49,231 nt of DNA from contig DWXS01000034.1 in assembly GCA_019119045.1 (NCBI GenBank), positions 1 to 49,231 of the forward strand, written 5' to 3'. The position numbers were made by a program, and so were the translations under genes. The notes beneath the pieces were generated by a model. The model was given only the letters and a program-made list of their open reading frames with translations. It was not told the origin of the DNA and searched no databases. This DNA comes from Candidatus Mailhella merdavium (lineage in GTDB: Bacteria > Desulfobacterota > Desulfovibrionia > Desulfovibrionales > Desulfovibrionaceae). Shown here one piece after another: positions 24,298 through 31,221 of the stretch (the first letter of the stretch is position 1; every line of letters starts with the position of its first letter).

Positions 24298-25215
24298 ATG
24301 TCTCGACACTCTTTTCTCAGACGCAGCACGGCTGCACTCCTCCTGCTTGTTATCTCCGTATGTCTTGTCTCTTCCGCTCTCGGAGCGCAGGACAAAAAGG
24401 GGATCCTGCTGGTGGCTTTCGGTACCAGTGAAGAAAAGGCTCTCTCCGCCTATGCAGGTATTGAGGCGGCCTTCCGCTCCGAACTGGGGCAGGAAGAAGC
24501 CCTCATATGGGCATATACGTCCAATATCATTCGTACCAAGCTCGACAGGCAGGGCAGGCACGTTCCTTCCGTGGATGAAGCTCTGAACACTCTGGCCGAA
24601 CAGGGTGTGAGCGATCTTGCCGTTCAGTCCCTGCACGTCATGGGAGGAGAAGAATTCACCAAACTTGACCGCCTGCTTCAGAGCTATGCGCTTCGCTACC
24701 CCGGCCGCTTCAAGACCATGAGACTGGGCCGCCCCCTCATAGAATCCATGGAGGACGCCCGAGAGGTGGCCGAAGCGCTTCTTTCCTCCGTTCCGGCGGA
24801 AAGAAAGAGCAGCGACGCAGTTCTGTTCATGGCCCATGGTCAGGATCAGGGTCGTTGCGACATGGTATTCGCCGGTATGGACTCCGTGATGAACGCACTC
24901 GATCCTCTTGCCTTCATGGCTTCCGTGGAAGGCTACCGGCGCATTGACGATATTATTCCGCTTCTGAAAAAAAAAGGCGTTACCCGCGTATGGCTCATGC
25001 CCTTCATGGTTGTGGCCGGAGATCATGCGCGCAACGATCTGGCAGGCACCGATCCGGATTCCTGGGCATCCCTACTCAAAAAGGAAGGCATGAGCGTGTT
25101 TCCCGTACTCCGCGGCATGGGAGAAAACCCAGATATTCAGAATGTGTTCGTGCGTCATGCCCTGGAAAGCACAGACGATATCGTAAACCCGAAAATTAAA
25201 GTCACGGCGGACTAA
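24298..25215 (+). CDS. cbiK: Secreted sirohydrochlorin cobaltochelatase CbiK (CbiK-P type)
   Basis: A 305-residue class II chelatase. It has a cleavable N-terminal signal peptide (LRRSTAALLLLVISVCLVSS, cleavage near ALGAQD), which is unusual for CbiK and known from the periplasmic CbiK-P of Desulfovibrio. The mature part starts KKGILLVAFGTSEEKA. The two metal-site histidines lie in LFMAHGQDQGR (about residue 180) and VVAGDHARNDLAG (about 243). It inserts Co2+ (or Fe2+) into sirohydrochlorin. A periplasmic copy has been linked to heme or metal handling outside the cytoplasm rather than B12 synthesis. The cobalamin riboswitch and terminator upstream show that it is repressed by cobalamin. GGGAG lies six bases ahead of ATG, and a terminator follows the gene. 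Confidence 0.93.
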   Translation: MSRHSFLRRSTAALLLLVISVCLVSSALGAQDKKGILLVAFGTSEEKALSAYAGIEAAFRSELGQEEALIWAYTSNIIRTKLDRQGRHVPSVDEALNTLAEQGVSDLAVQSLHVMGGEEFTKLDRLLQSYALRYPGRFKTMRLGRPLIESMEDAREVAEALLSSVPAERKSSDAVLFMAHGQDQGRCDMVFAGMDSVMNALDPLAFMASVEGYRRIDDIIPLLKKKGVTRVWLMPFMVVAGDHARNDLAGTDPDSWASLLKKEGMSVFPVLRGMGENPDIQNVFVRHALESTDDIVNPKIKVTAD

Positions 25216-25232
25216 GCCCGTTCAGAAACGGT

Positions 25233-25264
25233 AAAGGCCGACTTTCGAAAAAGTCGGCCTTTAC
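25233..25264 (+). terminator. Rho-independent terminator after cbiK
   Basis: The perfect stem AAAGGCCGACTTT/AAAGTCGGCCTTT with loop CGAA (25233-25262) lies 17 bases after the cbiK stop. It may also work for the convergent DUF805 gene. Confidence 0.88.
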
Positions 25265-25419
25265 TGTCGAACCAATCTACATAACAAACGATATTGCCAT
25301 TTATATGGGAAATATGATGTGACACGAACAGAACCGGGTGAACACGGAACTGTTTTTCTCGTTTATCCCCGAAGCTGTTGCCGAAAGATTTCCTCTTTTA
25401 TGCTTCGTGACTTCCGCTC

Positions 25420-26547
25420 CTAAGAGACAGGGGCCTTCATTCTTCCATCCTCAGCAAGAGGATCCGGGCCATATTCGTTATCGCCCGGAGTTCCCCGCAG
25501 CAAGGTCAGCAAAAGCAGACCGATACTGTACAGTCCCCACAGGATAAGTAATCTGTAGTAGAAGACGAAGGTAATTATCTGCAACAGCACATAGGCTACT
25601 CCCCAGAGTCCGCTGCGGCCTGTATCGTGCAGACGACGCACCAGAACCGCCAGATTCGGCAGGAGCAGGAAGGCAAACGGTATAAAGAGCAGCAATACAG
25701 GCACCCCGTCGGTCATGTTCAGAACAGACGAGTACAGAGCGTGAACGAAGCTCGAAGGATAGCTGAACGCCAGCATCTTGAACATCAGGAATAAGGAAAA
25801 GAGAAAGGAAATGAAAAGAAGGTAGCCGAAGGTGAAATACCAGTATTCCGCACGGGAGGCTCGCCCCTGAAAACCGGCATACCTGCGCAGAAGGCAGTTT
25901 TTAAGAGCCGAAGGAAAATCCATGACTCTGCCCGACAAAGGCAAATCTTCCTGTACGCCACTGCCCGGGGCCGGCCCGTAACAATTGGCGGTATCCGTTC
26001 CCTTGAGCATCAGGCAGCGCACCAGACCAAGCATTGCAGGCAGGATAATGACGCAGGGCAGCATTATGTAAAAGGCCTGATAGCCATCTAAGTACGGGAG
26101 GAATGTACAGACCTCGATAAAACTAGTCAGCGGAACGTCAAAAAATATCTGTGCCGACACTGCCGCAACATACGGACTGCTCACCAGCGACGGAATAAAA
26201 CTGAAATCATACAGGCTCCACTTAATCTGAATCATATTGTAGGCGTTCAGAGAGATGAAAAAGGCCCAGAACCACGCGGAACTGCGTCCCGTATCATGCA
26301 GGCGGCGGATCTGGACACCCCAGGACGGTAATAAGAGAAATATATTCACCAGAACATGGAACGCTGAAAGTATAATGGCGACTGCTTCCAATTTTAAATA
26401 TATGCAATAATATATCGACAGCCGAAAAAACGCTCCGATCAGAACGCAGAAAAGGAGAAACCACCAGAACTCTGCCCTGCTTGATCGTCCATGAAAATCA
26501 GTATATTTTGTGGTCAGACAGATTTTTATTGCATTAAAAAAATTCAT
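25420..26547 (-). CDS. Tandem DUF805 membrane protein
   Basis: A ~375-residue integral membrane protein made of two copies of the DUF805 domain. Copy 1 begins with TTKYTDFHGRSSRAEFWWF and contains IRRLHDTGRSSAWF. Copy 2, from about residue 205, repeats the pattern as LLRRYAGFQGRASRAEYWYF and RRLHDTGRSGLWG. Most DUF805 proteins carry one copy of about 120-150 residues, so this is an internal duplication. Function is unknown. I start at ATG 26547, six bases after GGAGAG; an alternative GTG lies 18 bases upstream. A good promoter precedes it. There is no operon partner, since cbiK is convergent and the Crp/Fnr gene is divergent. Confidence 0.85.
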   Translation of the reverse strand: MNFFNAIKICLTTKYTDFHGRSSRAEFWWFLLFCVLIGAFFRLSIYYCIYLKLEAVAIILSAFHVLVNIFLLLPSWGVQIRRLHDTGRSSAWFWAFFISLNAYNMIQIKWSLYDFSFIPSLVSSPYVAAVSAQIFFDVPLTSFIEVCTFLPYLDGYQAFYIMLPCVIILPAMLGLVRCLMLKGTDTANCYGPAPGSGVQEDLPLSGRVMDFPSALKNCLLRRYAGFQGRASRAEYWYFTFGYLLFISFLFSLFLMFKMLAFSYPSSFVHALYSSVLNMTDGVPVLLLFIPFAFLLLPNLAVLVRRLHDTGRSGLWGVAYVLLQIITFVFYYRLLILWGLYSIGLLLLTLLRGTPGDNEYGPDPLAEDGRMKAPVS

Positions 26548-26579
26548 ATTGCTCTCTCCATTCACATTATAATATCCTC

Positions 26580-26608
26580 ATGTTATCTGCAAAGTTTTTT
26601 TCAGTCAA
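26580..26608 (-). promoter_or_regulatory. Sigma-70 promoter of the DUF805 gene
   Basis: On the minus strand TTGACT (26603-26608), a 17-base spacer, then TAACAT (26580-26585). This is near-consensus with ideal spacing. Confidence 0.6.
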
Positions 26609-26986
26609 TAATCGAATACAGTATCGTTTCATGAAGCCTCCGTATAAAAGTATCATATCGCGGTACTGACTACAACATACCTTCGTTGCGATTCCGGATT
26701 TTCCGAAACGCTCCTTTGCAGCGCACTCCATAGCAGCATCGAACGACATACCTCATCGGGATTGCCGAAACCGCCTGAAAAGAAAAACGCTGTTCCGGCA
26801 CCGGCGGATGATACCGTACACTGCCGAGCTTACGCCGACCGGGAAACACGGGCCTGAAGCTTTTGAGTCCGACAATGAAGCTTCACCAAAGAAAATGATG
26901 ACAATCTTCATAAAATTATGGATAATTAAACATTAGTTCGGCAGACAACATGTATTTCTTCACTTCTCACTCCGATGAGGTGAATT
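26609..26986. other. Intergenic region between divergent DUF805 and Crp/Fnr genes
   Basis: It holds the promoter side of both genes. I see no convincing gene, terminator or strong inverted repeat here. A 60-codon minus-strand ORF (26567-26749) overlaps the DUF805 promoter and has no family features. Confidence 0.4.
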
Positions 26987-27691
26987 ATGGCCTATTTCCG
27001 TTCCAATGCAGTTCACGTTTCCCCTGGAATCGTCGGCGGAACATGTAAGGAATGGAGTCAGGTATGCCATATGGGGGAAAAGCATGTTTTCCCTTCAGGT
27101 CATCTTCTGACTTTTGAAGGAGATCATTTTGACGACTTTCTTTACCTCCAGTCCGGTAAAGTGACAGGAATCTACCTCGGCGCAGACGGACTTTCCAATG
27201 TCGCGCTGTTCTACGAAAGCGGTGTTCTCCTTAATGAAAAAGTTGCCATTCTCGGCAGCTGCAACAATCCTACGCGTTATGTCTGCGAAACAGATTGTAT
27301 AGTATATGTATTTCGGGCATCCCTGCTGCATTCTTCTGAATTTATTCAAAAGCATCCGAATCTTATTTACAGTATGCTGGTAGGACAGGCTTCAAAAAAT
27401 CTGTCTCAGGAACTTATTCGAAGCTCTCTTTACAGGCGTACAGCACTTCAAAAACTGTGCTGCTTTCTTCTTACATTGAGCCAGCGTAACAATAACCAGA
27501 ACGAATTTGCTCCGGGAATCAGTCAAATTGATATTGCAAAACTCCTTGGCATGCACAAGTCAAGTATGGCACGCTGCGTAAACTTCCTTAAGGTAAATGG
27601 TATTATTTCGAAATTTTCAAAAAATTCGCTCCATATAATAAATAAATCCATGCTTGAAAAATATTCTCTGACACCTTTTGACAATTTGTGA
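26987..27691 (+). CDS. Crp/Fnr family transcriptional regulator
   Basis: A 234-residue protein with a cyclic-nucleotide-binding-type beta-roll (about 30-120, with GHLLTFEGDHFDDFLYLQSGKV). A long dimer helix and a winged helix-turn-helix follow (about 170-215, ISQIDIAKLLGMHKSSMARCVNFL). No N-terminal Fnr-type iron-sulfur cysteine cluster is apparent. GAGG lies seven bases before ATG. Members sense nitric oxide, CO, redox state or small ligands in sulfate reducers. The effector here is unknown. The nearest targets are the sulfatase-fold gene and the TRAP transporter downstream, with a long hairpin between. Confidence 0.88.
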   Translation: MAYFRSNAVHVSPGIVGGTCKEWSQVCHMGEKHVFPSGHLLTFEGDHFDDFLYLQSGKVTGIYLGADGLSNVALFYESGVLLNEKVAILGSCNNPTRYVCETDCIVYVFRASLLHSSEFIQKHPNLIYSMLVGQASKNLSQELIRSSLYRRTALQKLCCFLLTLSQRNNNQNEFAPGISQIDIAKLLGMHKSSMARCVNFLKVNGIISKFSKNSLHIINKSMLEKYSLTPFDNL

Positions 27692-27854
27692 TTTCATACC
27701 TCATAGAAATCGTTCATATCTGCCATCATTCATTAAATTCCTGTTACCGTATTAATACAATCAATTAATAATCCGATTTATGAATTTTATTCATAATAAA
27801 AATCAAACAGTTCTGACGCATCCGTACACTCCGGCAAAAATTTTTCATAAAAGT

Positions 27855-27903
27855 CTCAAATAAGATCTTTTTGAAAAATTTTTTTCAAAAGTTCTTATTT
27901 GAG
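27855..27903. repeat. 49-nt long inverted repeat/hairpin between crp-like gene and sulfatase gene
   Basis: The arms CTCAAATAAG (27855-27864) and CTTATTTGAG (27894-27903) are perfect complements. The interior (CTTTTTGAAAAA/TTTTTCAAAAG) pairs further, giving an AT-rich hairpin of about 20 base pairs. It could stop the crp-like transcript or act in the sulfatase leader. A poly-T after the stem is absent, so a classical terminator is not certain. Confidence 0.7.
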
Positions 27904-28000
27904 CATTTCAACTTTTATATCTTTGGATAGCTTGTATTCATGCAGCTGCACCGTATCCCGGATTCCCTCTGATCCAACCTTTTCACCCTGGAGACCTGTC

Positions 28001-29584
28001 ATGAATAAAAACGCTATCGTCGTCATGTTCGACAGCCTGCAATATAACTATGTCGGCTGCTACGGCAACGACTGGATCAAGACTCCAAACATGGATCGCT
28101 TTGCCCGGGAAGGCGTGCTTTTTGAAAACGCCTACACGGAAGGCCTTCCTACCGTTCCCTGCCGCCGTGCCATGCACACAGGCCGTTTCAGCCTTCCCGT
28201 TCGCGGATGGAGCGCGCTTACTCTGGAAGAAACCACCATTGCCGATCTCTGCTGGGGGCAGGGAATTGAAACTGCCATAATTTTTGACTCCGGGCCGTAT
28301 CGTCTGCCCAAGTTCGGTTATAACCGGGGCTTTGATACTTCCATCTTTTTACACGGTCACGAAAATGATGCCAATTTCTACAATCGGTATCCCGACCCTG
28401 TGGAAAAGCCTGAAGATTATATCGAAGATCACATTATGCGCGATGCCGACGCCATTGCCGGCTGCCGCCTGATTGACCCCATCAAACAGGAAATCTCCGA
28501 TTATCTGCGCCAGCGCCAGTTCTGGAAAAGCCCGGAAGATCGCTATTGCGCAAAGACATTCAAAAAAGCCATAGAATGGCTTCGTACCGTAGACCGCACG
28601 CAACCCTTCTTCCTCTGGATCGATTCGTTCGATCCGCACGAACCGTGGGATCCGCCCTCAGTCTATCTCAAACAGCCGTGCCCTTACGATCCCGACTATA
28701 AGGGTAAGGACATGTTCCTCCCCATGCTCGTGGAAGTGGAAGGAATCTACACGGAAGAAGAACTGCACCACGTACGGATGCTGTATGCAGAACTCGTTAC
28801 GTTGTGCGACGTTCAATTCGGTCGCCTGCTTGACGCCGTTCGTGAACTCGGTCTTGAGGACAACACCATGATTCTCATGGTCTCCGACCACGGCGAACCC
28901 ATGGGAACAGGAGAACATGGACATGGCATCATGCGCAAAATACGCCCCTGGCCTTATGAAGAACTTGCGCATGTCCCCATGCTTCTTCGTGCGCCAGGCC
29001 TGCCCAAGGGTAAGCGCGTGAAGGCCTTTGTTCAGTCATGCGACGTTGCGCCCACCGTATGCGAATGGCTCGGTCTCGGCGTGCAATCCTTCCATCAGGG
29101 TAAAAGTCTTCTGCCGCTCGCCAGAGGTGAAGCGGAAAAAACTCATGAATTTGCCATTGCCGGTTATCACAAATATTCCTGGTCCATCATTACGGAAGAA
29201 TGGTCATATATACACTGGCTCAAGAATGATGCGGAGCTGAACGCGGCAGATATGTTCATGGACTTTTACGGTAAGGGTGTGGCTGAAACCAGCGAACACA
29301 TCCCAGCCATGGAAAATGCTCCGACATGGCAAAACGTGACCAAACTCCACAAAAACTTTGTTAACGAAGAACAGCGCAAGTATCTCGAAGCCGCCTCCCT
29401 CGACGGAGAGGAACAATGGACCTGTACTCCCGGCTCTGAAGCCAAGGTACCGGATCAGGACGAACTGTACTGCCGCAAAACAGATCCCAAGCAGCTTCAC
29501 AATGTCATCGCGGAACATCCCGATGTAGCGCGTACCATGCTTCAAAAGCTGCGTAATTATATGGAAGAACTTCGCGCCTCCTAG
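28001..29584 (+). CDS. Sulfatase-fold hydrolase with Thr at the catalytic position
   Basis: A 527-residue alkaline-phosphatase/sulfatase superfamily protein. Features are the first metal region IVVMFDSLQ (Asp11), the nucleophile segment LPTVPCRRAMHTGR (residues 49-62), IDSFDPHEPWDPP (about 208-219, Asp211/His213) and MVSDHGEPMG (Asp296/His297). In real sulfatases the segment reads Cys/Ser-x-Pro-Ser/Ala-Arg and the first residue becomes formylglycine. Here it is Thr51-Val-Pro-Cys54-Arg, so the usual maturation is impossible. It may hydrolyse phosphate or phosphonate esters, or use Thr directly. I start at ATG 28001, after GGAG at eight bases, not at an upstream TTG inside the hairpin. No signal peptide is seen. 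A TRAP transporter follows and may import its substrate. Confidence 0.85.
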   Translation: MNKNAIVVMFDSLQYNYVGCYGNDWIKTPNMDRFAREGVLFENAYTEGLPTVPCRRAMHTGRFSLPVRGWSALTLEETTIADLCWGQGIETAIIFDSGPYRLPKFGYNRGFDTSIFLHGHENDANFYNRYPDPVEKPEDYIEDHIMRDADAIAGCRLIDPIKQEISDYLRQRQFWKSPEDRYCAKTFKKAIEWLRTVDRTQPFFLWIDSFDPHEPWDPPSVYLKQPCPYDPDYKGKDMFLPMLVEVEGIYTEEELHHVRMLYAELVTLCDVQFGRLLDAVRELGLEDNTMILMVSDHGEPMGTGEHGHGIMRKIRPWPYEELAHVPMLLRAPGLPKGKRVKAFVQSCDVAPTVCEWLGLGVQSFHQGKSLLPLARGEAEKTHEFAIAGYHKYSWSIITEEWSYIHWLKNDAELNAADMFMDFYGKGVAETSEHIPAMENAPTWQNVTKLHKNFVNEEQRKYLEAASLDGEEQWTCTPGSEAKVPDQDELYCRKTDPKQLHNVIAEHPDVARTMLQKLRNYMEELRAS

Positions 29585-29649
29585 AGCGTTTTAATCTTGA
29601 AAATATCTGTAATCCGGGCTCCCATGTTCCAGCCCGCAGCTTTCACACC

Positions 29650-29770
29650 TCCGACGTCGCTTGAGCTGCCGACCATGCCTGTTCGCCCTGCGGCTACGGG
29701 TACGGCCCTGGGGGCTGCCCCCTGGGCGGCAGCTCCGACGTCGAGGCGGAGTCACGCCTCGCCTGACTCC
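29650..29770. repeat. Two adjacent hairpins, GC-rich inverted repeat block
   Basis: The arm CGACGTCG-ctt-GAGCTGCC (about 29652-29670) pairs with GGCAGCTC-CGACGTCG (29728-29743) around a GC-rich loop that itself folds (GGGGG CTG CCCCC). Next to it, GGAGTCA (29748-29754) and TGACTCC (29764-29770) form a second stem. It looks like a REP/BIME-type or MITE-like element after the sulfatase gene. No further copy is visible in this window. Confidence 0.55.
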
Positions 29771-29979
29771 GGGAGCTTGTTCAAAACCAAAATGCTCCAG
29801 GCTCTGCTGCAAGCGTTACAGATACGTTCGGCGTACTGCCCGCCATTTCCAAAGCGCCGGATGTCGGACCGCAGTTTGCGCGGCTGACTCCGGCGCAGCG
29901 ACAGGGCTTTTCCAACTTCGCCGGAGGACATTTATCCAGATATTTCGAAATAATCATCTTTCAAAGCAACGGAGGTTAA
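29767..29979 (+). pseudogene. Possible gene remnant upstream of dctP
   Basis: A 70-codon open stretch without start codon follows a TGA inside the hairpin block and reads like real protein (for example KAPDVGPQFARLTPAQRQG). It ends 5 bases before the dctP ATG, at the TAA within GGAGGTTAATG. It may be the 3' end of a lost gene, or chance. I do not recognise the family. Confidence 0.25.
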
Positions 29980-29983
29980 TGAC

Positions 29984-31075
29984 ATGACGTTACGGCATTT
30001 TTTACGTTCGACGCTTGTTCCGGTTGCCATGCTTTTTTGTCTGTGTACGGCATCCGCAAGCCCCGCTGCCGAATACACAAGCAGTAATCCCCTTATTCTG
30101 AAGATGCAGACCATGTTTATGCCTGCACACGCCGTCATAAAATACGGTCTTGCCCCCTGGGCTGAAGAAATCAAGACCAAAAGCGGCGGACGCCTTATAG
30201 TAGAAATCTATAACCCCAACACGATTTGCCCGGAAGGGGATATTTACGATGCCGTACGGGATGGAATTCTCGATATCGGCGTACAGGCCACACAGCGCGT
30301 AAAAGGCATTTTCCCCCTGTCCAATGTCATCGATCTTCCCTTCATGTTTCCCGGCGCGGAAATCGCAGCCCGCACCTTCAATGAGCTGGCCGCCGAATTT
30401 CCGGAACTGAAGGCCGAATATGAAGGTACCGAAGTTCTGACCTTCTGGGACGGCTGCCCCTATCAGCTTCATACGAAGGATAAACCCATAAACACCGTAG
30501 CCGATCTTAAAGGCCGCAAAATAGGCGGAGTTTCCACAGCTACGGCCGTTCCTTTCATAGAATCGCTCGGCGCAAGCGCCCTGAACGTTCCTCTGGCGGA
30601 TCTCTATGTCGCCATGCAACGCGGACAAATCGACACCGTGCTGGCGCCGTTTCCGACTCTTGTCAGCGCAAAGATTTACGAAGCCACCAATTATTCTTCC
30701 ATCATCAATGCACTCAGCGGCGGCGTGTACATGGTCATGAATAAAGACGTATTGTCCGCCATGCCTGAAGATCTCCGAAAGATTCTGCTGGATTCGGCCG
30801 GGCCGGAACTGGGACGAAAGGTTGCCGCGGGCATAGATCGCAGCAGCAATGAAGATCTTGCCATTGCCCTTGAAGCAGGACAAAAACTGAACGAAATCCC
30901 GAAATCTGAAATTCAGGCCGCTTTCGCCTCCACCCAGCACATTGTTGAAGACTGGATTTCCGATTGTGAAAAGCAAAAAGGACAGGGCGAGGTAGCCCGC
31001 GCCATCTATAACAGAGCCTTGGAACTTTCCGCAAAATACAGTGCGGAATCCGGTATTGAGTGGAACCTCAAATAA
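29984..31075 (+). CDS. dctP: TRAP transporter solute-binding protein (DctP family)
   Basis: A 363-residue secreted binding protein with a signal peptide (TLVPVAMLFCLCTASASPAA). DctP fold features follow: KTKSGGRLIVEIYNPNT, a strand-loop with DIGVQATQRVKGIFPLSNVIDLP (over about residues 98-120), and DLKGRKIGGVSTATAVPF, which corresponds to the ligand-carboxylate Arg loop region. GGAGG lies before the ATG. An intrinsic terminator follows, then the fused permease. The ligand is probably a carboxylate or sulfonate; its position after the sulfatase-fold gene suggests a related substrate. The symbol follows the family name, and transport specificity is not claimed. Confidence 0.92.
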   Translation: MTLRHFLRSTLVPVAMLFCLCTASASPAAEYTSSNPLILKMQTMFMPAHAVIKYGLAPWAEEIKTKSGGRLIVEIYNPNTICPEGDIYDAVRDGILDIGVQATQRVKGIFPLSNVIDLPFMFPGAEIAARTFNELAAEFPELKAEYEGTEVLTFWDGCPYQLHTKDKPINTVADLKGRKIGGVSTATAVPFIESLGASALNVPLADLYVAMQRGQIDTVLAPFPTLVSAKIYEATNYSSIINALSGGVYMVMNKDVLSAMPEDLRKILLDSAGPELGRKVAAGIDRSSNEDLAIALEAGQKLNEIPKSEIQAAFASTQHIVEDWISDCEKQKGQGEVARAIYNRALELSAKYSAESGIEWNLK

Positions 31076-31084
31076 TATCTCCAT

Positions 31085-31116
31085 AAAAACGGCCTTCCTT
31101 CGAGAAGGCCGTTTTT
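31085..31116 (+). terminator. Intrinsic terminator between dctP and dctQM
   Basis: Stem AAAACGGCCTTC/GAAGGCCGTTTTT with loop CTTCGA. It probably gives partial read-through, so that more binding protein than permease is made. Confidence 0.85.
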
Positions 31117-31221
31117 CCTGCTCTTCATCTCCCATTCCCGACAGCATCTTCAGGAAGCGGCAAAGTACTCTGCCATACTTTATGAACACGCCCTCTGACC
31201 GGAAACGCGAGGAGTCCTGCC

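Noticed and set aside
23119..25026. Minus-strand 635-codon ORF
   Set aside because: Runs antisense through the UxaA-type gene, the cobalamin riboswitch and cbiK; not a protein.
26567..26749. 60-codon minus-strand ORF
   Set aside because: Overlaps the -35/-10 of the DUF805 gene and has no ribosome-binding site or known features.
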